NCBI GenBank assembly: GCA_036852015.1
Contig: JAANDG010000066.1
Coordinates: 186,001 to 250,000, forward strand
DNA: 64,000 bases
DNA from: Pelodera strongyloides
Lineage: Eukaryota; Nematoda; Chromadorea; Rhabditida; Rhabditidae
Reading direction: 5' to 3'
A program made the translations under genes and the position numbers. Position 1 is the first letter of the stretch, and every line of letters starts with the position of its first letter. The notes below the pieces were generated by a model that saw only the letters and a program-made list of their open reading frames with translations, was not told the origin of the DNA and made no database searches. Below are positions 11,570-23,562 of the stretch, in pieces.

Positions 11570-12605
11570 CCAAATATAAGGTGTTTTTGGCTAGAATGTA
11601 TGCCCGCTTAAGTATTTTAAAACTACTCGTTTGAGAGCCGTGTTGCACCAAATACGGTGTTTTTGGCTAGAATGTATGCTCCGCTTAAAGATTTTAAAAC
11701 TACTCGTTTGAGAGCCGTGTTGCACCAAATACGGTGTTTTTGGCTAGAATGTATGCTCGCTTAAAGATTTTAAAACTACTCGTTTGAGAGCCGTGTTGCA
11801 CCAAATACGGTGTTTTTGGCTAGAATATATGCTCGCTTAAAGATTTTAAAACTCCTCGCTTGAGAGCCGTGTTGCACCAAATGCGGTGTTTTTGGCTAGA
11901 ATATATGCTCGCTTAAAGATTTTAAAACTAGTCGGTTGAGAGCCGTTGTTGCACCAAATACGGTGTTTTTGGCTAGAATATATGCTCGCTTAAAGATCTT
12001 AAAACTACTCGTTTGAGAGCCGTGTTGCACCAAATGCGGTGTTTTTGGCTAGAATATATGCTCGCTTAAAGATTTTAAAACTCCTCGTTTGAGAGCCGTG
12101 TTGCACCAAATACGGTGTTTTTGGCTAGAATATATGCTCGCTTAAAGATTTTAAAACTACCTCGTTTGAGAGCCGTGTTGCACCAAATACGGTGTTTTTG
12201 GCTAGAATGTATGCTCGCTTAAAGATTTTAAAACTACTCGTTTGAGAGCCGTGTTGCACCAAATACGGTGTTTTTGGCTAGAATATATGCTCGCTTAAAG
12301 ATTTTAAAACTACTCGTTTGAGAGCCGTGTTGCACCAAATGCGGTGTTTTTGGCTAGAATATATGCTCGCTTAAAGATTTTAAAACTCCTCGGTTTGAGA
12401 GCCGTGTTGCACCAAATACGGTTTTTGGCTAGAATTTGCCCGCTTGGCTAGAATATATGCTCGCTTAAAGATCTTAAAACTACTCGTTTGAGAGCCGTGT
12501 TGCACCAAATACGGTGTTTTTGGCTGGAATATATGCTCGCTTAAAGATTTTAAAACTACTCGTTAGAAAGCCGTGTTGCACCAAATACGGTGTTTTTGGC
12601 TAAAA
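11570..12605 (+). repeat. 76-77-bp tandem repeat (minisatellite), about 14 copies
   Basis: The phrase GTGTTTTTGGCTAGAATG recurs at 11581, 11657, 11734, 11810 and so on to about 12592. Copies are nearly identical apart from TACGG/TGCGG, ATGTATG/ATATATG and single-base indels. One copy near 12421-12470 is rearranged, with a short extra CCCGCTTGGCTAGAAT. The high identity implies recent amplification. Confidence 0.95.
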
Positions 12606-13960
12606 TTTTGACAAACTATCATGCCGACTAGCATCCACTGGTTACGCTTGCTAAATAAAATAGATCTTAACGTCCAAGAACCCCATTCTACCCTTTCCCC
12701 TCGTGGGATATGAACATATGAAGCGAAAATTCGCTAAACATTGCGCACGAAACTTATGTTATTGTGTGAACCTAGGCGTTATCGCTGGCAATTGAAGTAT
12801 TTTGATACCATTCCCCTGCTTGGCTCTGTATGTTCTCTATGACAAACTTCACATTGGCTCTTGGCTCTGGCTCTTGGCTCTGTATGTGCTTCACAGCAGC
12901 TTTTTTTCATTCCCTTGGTCTGTGGTATGTTGCGTACGTCGTTGTTCAATACCGTACACCGAGCAAGAGTGCCGCAGTATACGGTAGCCGGTAGCTTATG
13001 ACGTTTGCTGACGGCTCTCGTGTAAGGCGCTGCAGCGCAGTGTTGCTTGAAATAAAACTTTTGAGACAGAAGCAAGCCTTTGTGCTTACTCCCTCGCTAT
13101 ATTGCCGGCGAAAACGCTCGTTAAATCCCCTTGAATGCTAGGAAACCATGCGGTTTACGGCTGAATAGTGGAATCAATACGCTGCACACTGAATGATTGT
13201 GCTTTGGGATCGCTTTCCCCGCTCGTTCGCCGTTTAAATGCTCGCTATGTCGCCCGCAAAACGCTTGTTAAACCAAAACCACTCCTGATTCATTATGCGT
13301 TTCTGGTAAAATACTGGAACATAAGGAGTGTTTCTGTCGCTCAATAATGTGCACGCTTCCCTGTTGCGCTTCGAAAACTGAAAAAGCAAATTGCAAAAGA
13401 GATTGGTATATACGCTCGCTGCTCGCTCCCATGGCATGAAACTTTGATACAGAAATCCATTATCGCTACTTCCGACATCATCAGCTCGCTCGCTGGCCGC
13501 GTTTCTGGCCTATGAATACGCTTTTCTTGCTGTAAGCCACTTGCAAATCCCTGTTCCCGTGGAAAATGGTTAAATATGCCTCCGTTTGGGAGAGAAGTGA
13601 GGCTGACGACGGCATCTCGGTCTCGGATCTGAGATACTACGCTTGAATTAACGCCTTCGTGTGCGCTGCTCTAACTCTATTCATTATATGTTTTCTGGTT
13701 ATATACTGGAATAAACGTACCCCAATCAATGTCACAGTTGTGTGTTTTGACACCCAGAAACTCTTGTACCCATTGCTGCGCGGTCCAAATTCGCTAAATT
13801 CAAACATCGAACCACTATTATCATTTTCATGAACCAAAAAGCCGCTTTGCCTAACCTTTGCAACTAGTCTAGTCCATTTTCTGCAATCAATCCCGCTTAC
13901 TCTGCTAGCGCAGCTTACGTTTTATGCGCAGTTCCGCATGAACACACGTACGCCTAATAA
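12606..13960. other. Repeat-derived region, no gene seen
   Basis: Contains partially repeated phrases such as ATTCATTATGCGTTTCTGG (13291) and ATTCATTATATGTTTTCTGG (13678), plus a GGCTCT-rich stretch at 12818-12890. The short open frames have no splice support. Confidence 0.35.
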
Positions 13961-14206
13961 CTATTTTGACACCCTTCTTTGAATACAGTATGTCAGATAT
14001 CCACTTTTGGCACCCTCATTTTCAAAACAGTACGCCAGATTGACCGCTTTTGCTTTTGACACCTTCGTTTGAATACAATTCACCAGATGACTACTTTTGA
14101 CAATATCTTTTCAAAACAATTCAGTTTGGCCGCTTTTGACACATTCGTTTGAATACCTCAACACTATAACCACTGTTGACACCCTCTTTCCAAAAGTGTA
14201 CGCCAG
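13960..14206 (+). repeat. Degenerate tandem repeat, about 60-bp unit
   Basis: TTTTGACACC...TTTGAATACA...CGCCAGAT...GACCGCTTT recurs four to five times with substitutions (phrases at about 13967, 14053, 14095, 14127 and 14176). Confidence 0.7.
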
Positions 14207-14289
14207 CAGCCCAACGCATGCCAGCCTACTTTCAAAATTCGTGTGCCTAGTCCTGAGCCTCGCTCTAGTACTGCTTGGTTTTGTTGGCA

Positions 14290-14800
14290 GTCAGTCTGTC
14301 AGAGTCAGATGTAAGCCATTTAGTCGGGATTTTGTCCCATGTTTTACGCATACATTACACTCATTGCCTTGTACGTCCCTTTGTCTTTTCACAACACTGC
14401 CATTCCTTCATACCATGTGTTTCATATATGATAGCATAACGTGACCAATGAGGTATGCCGAGGTACGTTTATAGCTGGATGAAATTTAAACATGTGAAAA
14501 TTGATGCTATGTCCAACAAACTTCGATTACCCCTCTGAGTACCACTTTCACTTTTTTTGCAATTCGCTTGCCGGTTTGCCAGTCCAGTGCCTATTTTGTC
14601 AAGTAGTCCAGGTGTGAGCCAGTTAGACGGGATTTTGCCCCGTGGCAGACACAACGTTACTCTTTTCCCATATTCCAAAGGTTCCACACTCTCATAATTT
14701 TCACGCTATGCCTACCTTTGTTTTGTGGTAACGTTACCAATGAGGTCTGCCGAGGTACGTTTATTGCGGGTTGAAAACTGATATGTGAACAACCAATTCG
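14290..14800 (+). repeat. Imperfect tandem duplication, about 300-bp unit
   Basis: GTAAGCCATTTAGTCGGGATTTTG..GACCAATGAGGTATGCCGAGGTACG (14311-14466) is repeated as GTGAGCCAGTTAGACGGGATTTTG..ACCAATGAGGTCTGCCGAGGTACG (14611-14759), each followed by TTTAT..G and a GTGAA phrase. Confidence 0.7.
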
Positions 14801-15059
14801 CTTACTTAATATCCATTGTCACGTTCTTTCGTTATGCAATCAATACGCTTGATTACCCTACATTCAAGTTTTCAATGAATGTCAATGCTCTTTGGCTTAA
14901 GATTCACAGTCACGTTAAGATGCCTTTTACGCTTTCGCTTCGATATAATACGGTTTATTACTCAATAAATACGATGCCTTTTGAATTTGATTGGCCTCAG
15001 TCTCAACCACAGTCACGGCCTCCCTTATACCTATGTGTTTTTATGCGTCACGCAATCAA

Positions 15060-15680
15060 TCCACCTACTGTATAGAGGCTAATTTGGAGTTACGAGTTGG
15101 AAAGCGGCTCGTTTATACCATCGTTAGAAAGCTTTGAATCACTGATGGGTTCTGTTACAGTTGAAATTCCCATTATTTATTGTCAACTGTTTTGCTCTTA
15201 TGCACGCAATGTTTGCGGTGCTGTTGAATATCACATAGACGGTTGTACTAAGGTGGATTGATTGAGCACTTATGTCTTATGTTACAGTACCCTTGATAAT
15301 GATACCCGCGACAGCCGGCGGTGTATACGCTTTGCCCTAATTCCATCTACCTTGTTTGAAAGTTTCAAGCCAATACGCATACCCCTTACTCAGTGAAACT
15401 TACCCCTTGCCATTATCAGTTAGCCACTCGGAGATGTCATGTGTTTCCTTTTTGTATCAATTCGAAGAAGAGTTAGAGAGTCTTTTTTGTACCGCAAATC
15501 ACATTCGTGTGATTACAACTTTTCTTTATGCGCCCAGTGATACCGTTTCGCTCAGTCATTTCACAACAAAAATACCGTATTCGTGTCGTTTTTAACAGCT
15601 ATCACACAGACTTTTGAGAGAGAAGCCGCACGAGTTACTTTCAGCCTTAGTTTTTCGTTTTGCGTTTATTCTCTCCCCGC
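15060..15680. other. No gene seen
   Basis: Open frames of up to 79 codons occur by chance. No exon signals in phase, no repeats. Confidence 0.3.
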
Positions 15681-15689
15681 GCTGCGTGG

Positions 15690-15870
15690 AAATAGTGGAG
15701 AGGATAGAGAAGATAGAGATGAAAAGAATTAAAAATGTATGAAGAGAGATTGGAGAGAATAGAGAAGATACAGATGGAAAGAATTAAAAATGTATGAAGA
15801 GAGATGTAGAGAGATGTAGAGAATTATATAGAGATGGAGTAAAATATGGAGAGATGTTGAAGAGAGATAT
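15690..15870 (+). repeat. GA-rich tandem repeat, about 59-bp unit
   Basis: GGAGAGRATAGAGAAGATAG followed by GATG, an A-rich AAAGAATTAAAAATG block and a GAAGAGAG tail occurs twice in tandem (15693 and 15752), then decays into a GAGAGATGTA series. Confidence 0.8.
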
Positions 15871-15899
15871 GATATTTATTGATTTAGTCTTACAGTTTC

Positions 15900-15970
15900 T
15901 ACACATTCCCTCTTAATATGAACATGAATTGAACCCCTATTGTTTGCTCTTTTATTCCCTTTCCCTGTGA
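15900..15970 (+). repeat. Shared terminal segment of a dispersed repeat, copy 1
   Basis: CCTCTTAATATGAACATGAA..AGCCCCTA-like..TGTTTGCTCT matches 46617-46665 in the same orientation, where it again follows a purine/pyrimidine-biased stretch. This marks the right edge of a repeat family present at about 12.6-16.0 kb and 43-46.7 kb. Confidence 0.5.
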
Positions 15971-15999
15971 CAGCCAATCCCCTTTGCATTGTCTCTTTT

Positions 16000-17375
16000 C
16001 GTAGTGATTACTCCGGGACCTCATCCCCCGTGAGACGTTTTGATATAATTATGTTGTATGGATTACAACATTGTAATTTCTTGGTTGTCATAGTGCCCCT
16101 CCCTTTCCCTTTAGTAGTTATAATATAAGCCCGCCCGGATTCCGCACCCTCGCCCGGACCCCGAATGCACCACGACACAACTCTCAATACCCTGACCAGC
16201 TCCGTCGTCAAGTCCTACAGTGGTGCACTGCAAACAGCCACATCGTCAACAGTCGTTCATTTCTATCAGGTCGTTATACCTCAGAGTCGTTATACGTTGC
16301 ACATTCGTTTGAGTGAGTCCTTAACGTGCCTAAGTCGCATCTCAATAGTCTCAGCAGTTCTTGAGTTCCAGTCATCATACAGTCATTTGCAAGTATTCCT
16401 AAGTACGCATTCAGTAATAGAATACAGGCATACCCAAAGTGCCTTGAATTACAGGTTATAGTTGAGCTTCCGTGTCCTCGAATAATTAAGCTCAGTTGTC
16501 ACATTACAGTTACATCATATCACTTCAGTTCGTTACGCAGTTACATAGTTCATTTCAGCTTTACACAGTTTACGTTTTTCTGAATGTGCCCGAGGCCTAG
16601 TTTACGTTTTTTTTATTCATGCCCATGGCTGTTACACATACGCTCACGTTTATCTTTGGGTTTTGCTTTGGTTATCTGATCGGTTTCATAGTATAGAGTG
16701 ATATTTCACTTATCGAATTACGTCTTTTTTTTTTACTTCAGTTTAGCTCACCATGAGCGTCAGTTTTGATTTATACTTTATTTACGGATTACACTGAGTA
16801 TTTGATCTTTGAGATTTACGTTTGTTTTTATTCACTTACCTATATACTCCTTTTTTGGTTACATAGTTTCATAGAATGCTTCGGCATATTAGTTACACGT
16901 TACGATTACATAGAATAGTTGGCATTACGTCATTTCATACGCATTGGCGTTCTATTTCTTATTTTACTTAGCGGATACCGCATAACATATACTCTAGGTT
17001 ACATAGCATTAGTTACCTACTACATTAGTTAGAATGCATACACGTATTTACATCATACGCTTACGATTTCATTTTGGGTTTATTAGATCATATTGATCTT
17101 GGGTTACTTTAGTTTCCGTCTCTAATATTTTCTTTGTCTCCTCTATACCAGACATACCAACCCAGCAAACTGATTTTGCATTGCATTAGGGAATAGGTTG
17201 GGCCACCTATCTCCCCTTTGCGGCACATACACCATATACCACTATTTTGAAGTGGTTTTACCTCTGATTACTCTAAACGTGCCATGGTATGTCTGGGTAT
17301 CCCATTGTGGAAATGCATATACTTTTTTTGTGTTGTTAAATAAAAAATAAAATAAAATAAACAAGATTCTCTTAC
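16000..17375. other. No gene seen; CAGTT-rich stretch at 16490-16600
   Basis: 16490-16600 repeats CAGTT/CAGTTACAT at 10-20 bp intervals. The rest is AT-rich with long T-runs. No exon could be supported. Confidence 0.35.
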
Positions 17376-18769
17376 CATTTCAATTTCAGGATGTTCAGGC
17401 ACAGGATACAGGAATACAGTGTCAACATGCGTAGCGTTCTTCGACATACACATAGAGTCTGAACTAGTTTGGGTTTGGATTCAGTGTTTACATACCGTAC
17501 TTTACTTGCGCATAGATAATGAATTATGCGTGATACGAAGCGTGACTGAAGCTTAGGATTATGTGGCTTTTCACTCGTACAGATGAAATAGACTTTAAGC
17601 GCGACTTTCATATGTTCGAATTTCGCGATTTTCACAAAATGTTGTCTTTTGTGTCTTATACCTTGTCTTTTACCTCGGAAAAGGAGTGTGCCATTCGATC
17701 GCCGCCTGTTCGCTAACTTCACGGGATGCAACGCTGCACTTCTCCGTCCGCCGCACACCACAAGCACTGAAAATAAGATAGCTGAAGCTAAAACATCATA
17801 ATCTAGAAACTCATCTAGTTATCCTTGATTAGTTCGTTTAGTTCGAGTTAGTCTACATAGTAGCTAAGTTAGTACAGTACTTGACAGTTTTGTTTTGCAC
17901 CGCTTAGCTTATACTTACAACTAAGTGTAGAGCTTGCGAGACAAATTTCTCGCAATCTGGCGGTGAGCAAAGATCTGGCTCGTAGGGTGAATACGGCCTA
18001 CATGTGGTTGCTCTCCCTCCGTAGGCTGCTTGAATTTGGCTACTTTTTAAAGTGGAAATATAAAAGCCTTGAATTTTACCTTTGTGCGTTGGTCGGTCGG
18101 GACAGGAATATCCGTCTGTTTTCGCAATCAACGGGCCGATGAGGTGAAAATCCAGCGTTTTTGGCGCAACTCTCGCTACACGTCCTGCAAACAGATAGCT
18201 CAATCTGAATCTGCAACATAACACGTGATACATCTGAAAGAGATGTCTAGCATTGCCTACATGCTGACCTTTCGCTGGCGTGCGGTCATTTAAGTCAAAA
18301 TCTAGTTTCTTTATTGTGTTTAGGTTTATTTTTTAATTAGTGTGCTGTTTTCTTACATTTCTTTCGGTCGGTTTACGTACTAATAGTTGCTAAGTTGGTG
18401 AGTACAATACTTAACCTTTCTGTTTTGGACACCTTAGGTACACCGCAACTTTGAATGATCTGGATCGTCATACTAAGTTATTTTCTTGTCGGGCTTATGA
18501 AAATTTTGGTGAAATGTTACGATCTTATTGTTAGTTGTTTAATATCGCGCAAGTTTAATACGGCCCACATATGGTTGCTCTTCGTAGGCCGCTGGAATTT
18601 GGTGCACTCCAAGGCGCAGAAAATGATACATACAGATGTATATAAACGCTTTGAATTGTTACCTTTGCGAGATAATTGTTGATGAGGAATGTGCCATTCT
18701 ATCGCCACCTGCTCTCGTTCATACGCTGATGAGATGACCTGCCTGCGTTCCCGCATCTTACGTTCAGTC
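17376..18769 (-). CDS. Hypothetical multi-exon gene, four exons resolved
   Basis: Four exons join in consistent phase: 18663-18769 (in 2, out 1), 18080-18184 (1/1), 17674-17766 (1/1) and 17376-17458 (1/0). Visible protein phrases, in order, are TERKMRERRQVISS, VARVAPKTLDFHLIGPLIAK, LVVCGGRRSAALHPVK and NATHVDTVFLYPVPEHPE. No domain is recognised. Start and stop lie outside these exons and were not located. The exons and flanking introns are diverged copies of one tandemly repeated unit: phrases like GTGCCATTCGATCGCC and GGTTGCTCTCCCTCCGTAGGC recur, so the gene grew by exon duplication. It might be a decayed copy, because a fifth unit at 19011-19108 is broken. Confidence 0.45.
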
Positions 18770-19010
18770 CTGAAAAGAGATAAATGAAGCTCCATGCGAT
18801 AAGCCTGAAAGAGACCTAACATTCAGTTAGTTCAGTTATTTAGCTTGCAAAGCGCAACTTGTGATCAAGTTGGATATACAATAGTTGGTATAATCCAGTA
18901 ATGAGATACACTATGTCTCTCGGTAAAGACGAAAGACTCGCAGCCTGACGCCGCAAGGAAAATACGCATGCATAAAAGGAAAATACGCACGCATAAACGC
19001 TGAATTTTAC

Positions 19011-19108
19011 CTATGTGCCATTCTTTCGCCGTCTACCGCCTACACTTGCATTCGAAGGTCATGCTGGATGAGACTGCCTCCGTGTTTGAGCCACTCTCAC
19101 CATACGTC
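19011..19108 (-). pseudogene. Broken fifth copy of the 17-19 kb exon unit
   Basis: Flanked by the same acceptor context (CTGTTTCCAG) and donor (GTAAAATTC) as exon 18080-18184 and partly similar to it, but all three frames contain a stop. Probably a dead exon upstream of the gene, or part of a 5' UTR. Confidence 0.45.
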
Positions 19109-19199
19109 CTGGAAACAGCTGTCTAAGAACCTTGTCTGGTTATATATGTTACCATACCTAGTTCGTCTTCCTATTTGCTAAGTTGGTACACTTGAATAG

Positions 19200-20195
19200 T
19201 CTTTGTGCGTGCACATTGCACTTCACTACTGGCACAAAGAGCTAGGTGTCTAGGGACTCCCGGAAGGTGTCGTTGAAGGTCGTGCAAGAATTATAATAGA
19301 CTAAAAGTTGTCTGATGCGATGAGATGAGGGAAGTGTTAGTAAACAAGCACACATTCACAAACTTTATTCATGCACAAACATGTGAAAAGGACATAACAG
19401 AAGTAACAAGTAACACAGATACGAATTTTCATGGTGGATGTTGATGTAGATCTTAGTTGATATGCAAACGTCGTACCACGGCGGTAAAGATATACACTTC
19501 TGGTTAATAATTAGCTGTGAATGATATGAAGCTAAAATCAAAGAAACGAAAACTCGAAACGATAATGCTACAATTAGGTCAATTGGTATGATGAGTTACG
19601 ACAATAGTGATTCGGACGCATACAGTACATTAGGCATTTCCTACCGTAATTTTAAATGTCACCAACGCAAGGTACTGTGGTCTGTAGTCAACTTAATTAA
19701 TAAAGTAAGATGGGCTACAGTCTACCCTGTAATTGAAATCAAATAACAAAATTGCCCACAAAAAACGCACCCGTTCGCGAATACGCACCCAGGAAACGCA
19801 ACACACCCAGAAGATTAGTGAGTACAAGCGATTGCGGTTGTCTGATCATCTCCCATAAGTGCAGATGAAGTGAGGAGCGTCCCCCACCTACCGTATGATT
19901 GCCATTCAAAAAACGTGATCCACAAAGCACAATTTAATAGGCTGAATACAGTAATCCAAAAAAAAAAAAAAAAACAGCGCGTTCCTCTACACGTATGGAT
20001 ATGGTCAGGCAACCGCAAACGCTGGCTGCCATTAACCGCGTAGCCCAACTTACTCGAATCTGCGCACACCAATACAAAATATCAGATGTTCGCTTGTTGA
20101 ATGCCTTCAGTCTTACGGTAGATGGAGCATTTGTATTCATTTACCCAGAAGCGTAAGTTGCATGCATACTGTTACCTTCTCCGCTCTTCCCTACA
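19200..20195. other. Intergenic, no gene seen
   Basis: Overlapping minus-strand frames at 19739-20140 span a 16-18 bp A/T run and lack splice support. Nothing else is supported. Confidence 0.3.
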
Positions 20196-20199
20196 AACA

Positions 20200-20585
20200 G
20201 GGTCCCTCAAAAGTACAGTAGGTACAGTAATCATAATTCGTAAGGGAGCCTCAGAGGTACAGTTGGTACAGTAATCATAATTCATAAGGGACCCTCAGAG
20301 GTACATTAGGTACAGTAATCGTAATTCATGAGGGACCCTCAGAGGTACAGTAGGTACAGTAATCATAATTCATAAGGGACCAAATCCACCCAGAGGTACA
20401 TTAGGTACAGTAATCGTAATTCATGAGGGACCCTCAGAGGTACAGTAGGTACAGCAATCAGAATTCATAAGGGACCCTCAGAGGTACAGTGGGTACAGTA
20501 ATCGTAATTCATGAGGGACCCTCAGAGGTACAGTAATCATAATTCATAAAGGACCCTCAAAAGTACAGTAGGCACGAGTAATCAT
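20200..20585 (+). repeat. 44-45-bp tandem repeat, about 8 copies
   Basis: The unit GGGACCCTCAGAGGTACAG + TAGGTACAGTAATCATAATTC recurs from 20203 with period 44-45. Two sub-variants alternate (CATAATTCATAA and CGTAATTCATGA), suggesting amplification as 89-bp dimers. Confidence 0.9.
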
Positions 20586-20589
20586 GATT

Positions 20590-21900
20590 CATAATCAAAC
20601 AGTGCACCAGAAACAAAATCCACCCACAAAACTACAATACCAGTCAACATCTCTAAAGCGCAGCTCCGGAGCTCTTATCATGCATGGTATCGTATACACC
20701 CCCATTACAGTAGCCATAATCCATATCAACACACATATTCAAGCAATCATGCAAAGGAATCACAACAAACACAGTCGAGCAACGGTGCATGTTCCCCCCA
20801 ACCACCAAATACTACAACATTCAAACCACTCAACATCGGGGCCATTCTCCCACACACAGCTCATCTCCCGGGTGAGTTTTTATTTGAGGGAGATGGCTTG
20901 GCCTTAGAGCAGCTCCCCATCCACTTTTATTTTGGGGGAGCCGCGCCTCTCTGAGGAGATCGTGCATTCTATATATCTCTACCACCAAACGATATCAAGC
21001 AATCAAGCAGAAGTAAACACGACAAAACAAAGGGACGAAGCAAAAGACATGCTTATAATGCTTAGTCCTGCCTTGTTCTCTAGTTCTCTGCGTCCCTCTC
21101 TCTGCTAGATGTCCAAGTGTTCGTCATGTTGCAGTCTATATAGGGTTAGCGTCCCAATGCGTAAACACATCCGTTTCTCGTCCTGAACCTGAAAGAAGCT
21201 TATTCTGAGGGCCCCTTGTTAGTTTTATACGCATTGCCGTCTTAGGGATGCCTTTTGATTATGTACTTTGAATGTAATCAATATGTTTATTATCATCAAA
21301 TTAACAAAAAGGGTCTCATGCACAATATCGATCCCAACACTGTTTTCTCTTTTCTTTTCAGACTATAAAAACTATACTAGCAATACGACACTTACAATAG
21401 GATTCTAACGGCGCAAAGCGTAGAAAACATACCATTCGACGCCCCTCCTCTGCGTCACGAAATCCAACCCTTTAGCACACACAGCCAAAAAATAAATGAT
21501 CAATAACTCACTATGAAACGATAGAGTCTCCTCCGACTCCGGCGAAACGACCTAGGGTTTTCCATGCCGAAACCTAGGTTGTCGATTCGCACCCTTTAGA
21601 AGAGACACTGTAGCCGTGCTACAGTACAGTACAGACCCAGCTGTTCTCTTGGCAAGCCACACCTGTAAAATATATGGTAAATTTTTCGATTGGTGTAACA
21701 CGTACAGTAAACAGTAGACACAGCAATTCACAGTAACTTGAAATTGGGAATCTACTGTTGCATAGAAAATCTACATCTACAGCTGGAATATACAGTAAAA
21801 AAGATAAAGCCTAATAAAAAATCGACAAAAAGATAAAATCGACACAATCTAGAAACTATGATTCGCTTCCCCAATCGCGTTAGTTTCTCATTTCTCAGTC
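20590..21900. other. No complete gene; possible exon remnant at 21511-21600
   Basis: The donor-like ACTCAC at 21505-21510 is followed, reading the minus strand, by a frame ending RRSRRRLYRFI. This resembles the end of the duplicated exon at 23449-23562 (MYRRRFPLY). No acceptor was fixed. The rest shows no gene. Confidence 0.3.
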
Positions 21901-21910
21901 AACTACTCAC

Positions 21911-22036
21911 CGTGAACATCCAGGAGCCTCCATCCTCCATCTATCTATATATGTGACATATGTAGAACCATTACTGGGCGGATTCCGAGTTCCATAGTTC
22001 ACATCGTTGAGATCAAGACCATATGCAGTGTTAGAC
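21911..22036 (-). CDS. Single supported exon of the 20-41 kb array
   Basis: The acceptor CTTTATAG and donor GTGAGT bound 126 bp with one open frame: SNTAYGLDLNDVNYGTRN, then a Ser/Thr/Tyr-rich middle and YIDRWRMEAPGCS. It is not recognised and has no second copy in the window. Neighbouring exons could not be linked by phase, so treat it as an exon candidate, not a gene. Confidence 0.4.
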
Positions 22037-22864
22037 CTATAAAGTTAATTTGTGTTTACAAAAAGTCATCCTGGGAAACAGTACCAAGTATGCACGCTTT
22101 AAAGTATATTAATTGGAGCTGAAACATTTCGAATGCAATTACTTAATACTTGCATTCCAGAAAGAAAACAGATATTTGCATGCAAGATATTTGATAATAG
22201 ATATTTGCTATTTATTTGCAAGATATTTGCTCTCAGTCAACTCAAGTAACTAAAGTGCCTAGAATGTACAACTACAGTGCTTACAATGCTTAGTCACAGT
22301 AATAGTAGCTACGTCATGGTGACGATCAATCTATACACAGCAACTAATCCCAGCCGCACCACATACGCACGCAATATAATCAGACTATCTAACCCTGCCT
22401 AATCACAATCTAGACTAGAACTACCCATCTAACATATACAAAAATCCACTACAAGGAACCTTGTTACAATTCCAACCCAAGTCACAACCTATTACATGCC
22501 AAGCTACATCAATGTATATGACAAAAAATACGCCGCACCGTCGCAGGAAAAAAACGAAAGAATCCATTCGTCTGGTGTGAATGCTATACTCTGATCTGAA
22601 CAGGTAGCATGTCAGCTCGACATCTTAACCAAACCAATAAACCAACTTACCATTAAACAAAAATGAAGATCCTCCTAACACGTGAATGACGGAAGTACGG
22701 AAGAACACTTGTATGTAGAAGCACTGTCCATGGATTTTGGATTCACGCAATTGAATTCATGCCAGATGCCTGTCATTTTGTACACATCCTTTCAACGAAC
22801 CTAAAACGTGTCGGGTTACGAACAAGAACGGAACAAATTTTTTCATAGACATTTGAAAAGCGGA

Positions 22865-22888
22865 CCCCCCCCCCCCCCCCCCCCCCCC
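22865..22888. repeat. Poly-C tract, 24 bp
   Basis: Uninterrupted C run; absent from the matching place in the duplicate at 27.35 kb. Confidence 0.85.
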
Positions 22889-23448
22889 GCATCAGAGTAC
22901 CTAATCAGAATGCACCATGCAACATCGAAATCAGATAAATAAGAATCTAAACTTGAAGAATCTGGTGAACAATGTCAAAATCTGGAAGCCAAAGGCTAGA
23001 GCCTATAGGGTTTCTACATTTTTAGTATCTAGTTCTGAAAATCAATATTCCCTTCCTCAATTGGATGAATCAACCAAATAGCTGAGACTTTATTCAGTAG
23101 CTCCAAGTAACAATCTAGAACCTGGAGCACTGGTTCAATTCCGGACCATAAAGTACCTAATTAGAACTTAGCGCCAGTATTATACATAGCACTTGGTGAC
23201 ACAGCCCACAGGCATGATCTTATAACCCAACAGTGGCTAGTCACAGTTTACTCAAAACACGATCGGTCACAACCAAGATATAGTTACAATCTAGGACCAA
23301 CCTACCATTAGATGCACGTTACCGTAACTAATCATAATTTTGGAACCAGCTACACTGCTACATATGAAAAGTTCAGCTAGTCAACACTCTGACTTCCCAG
23401 ATTCCCAGTGCATCAAACTAAACTTAAACAAGCGCTTAAACAACTCAC

Positions 23449-23562
23449 TGTAAAGTGGGAACCTCCTCCTGTACATGAGTGGGCGAAATGCTTGTAGAAT
23501 CACCACTGGTAGTTTACCACTCCCATTTACAAACCGCTGAGATAGGGCAAGTCGTGGTACGT
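23449..23562 (-). CDS. Duplicated exon, copy 1
   Basis: The acceptor GTCTTTACAG and donor GTGAGT bound 114 bp in phase 1/1. The frame reads VPRLALSQRFVNGSGK, then VVILQAFRPLMYRRRFPLY. It is conserved in frame in the copy at 27849-27962 with one Val-Leu change, and a truncated third copy lies at 29770-29840. Exons ending in a similar F-P-L phrase just before the donor occur at 31010, 40246 and perhaps 21511. No domain recognised. Confidence 0.5.

Noticed and set aside
11570..12605. CRISPR-like array
   Set aside because: Units are contiguous 76-bp repeats with no unique spacers, in a eukaryotic genome.
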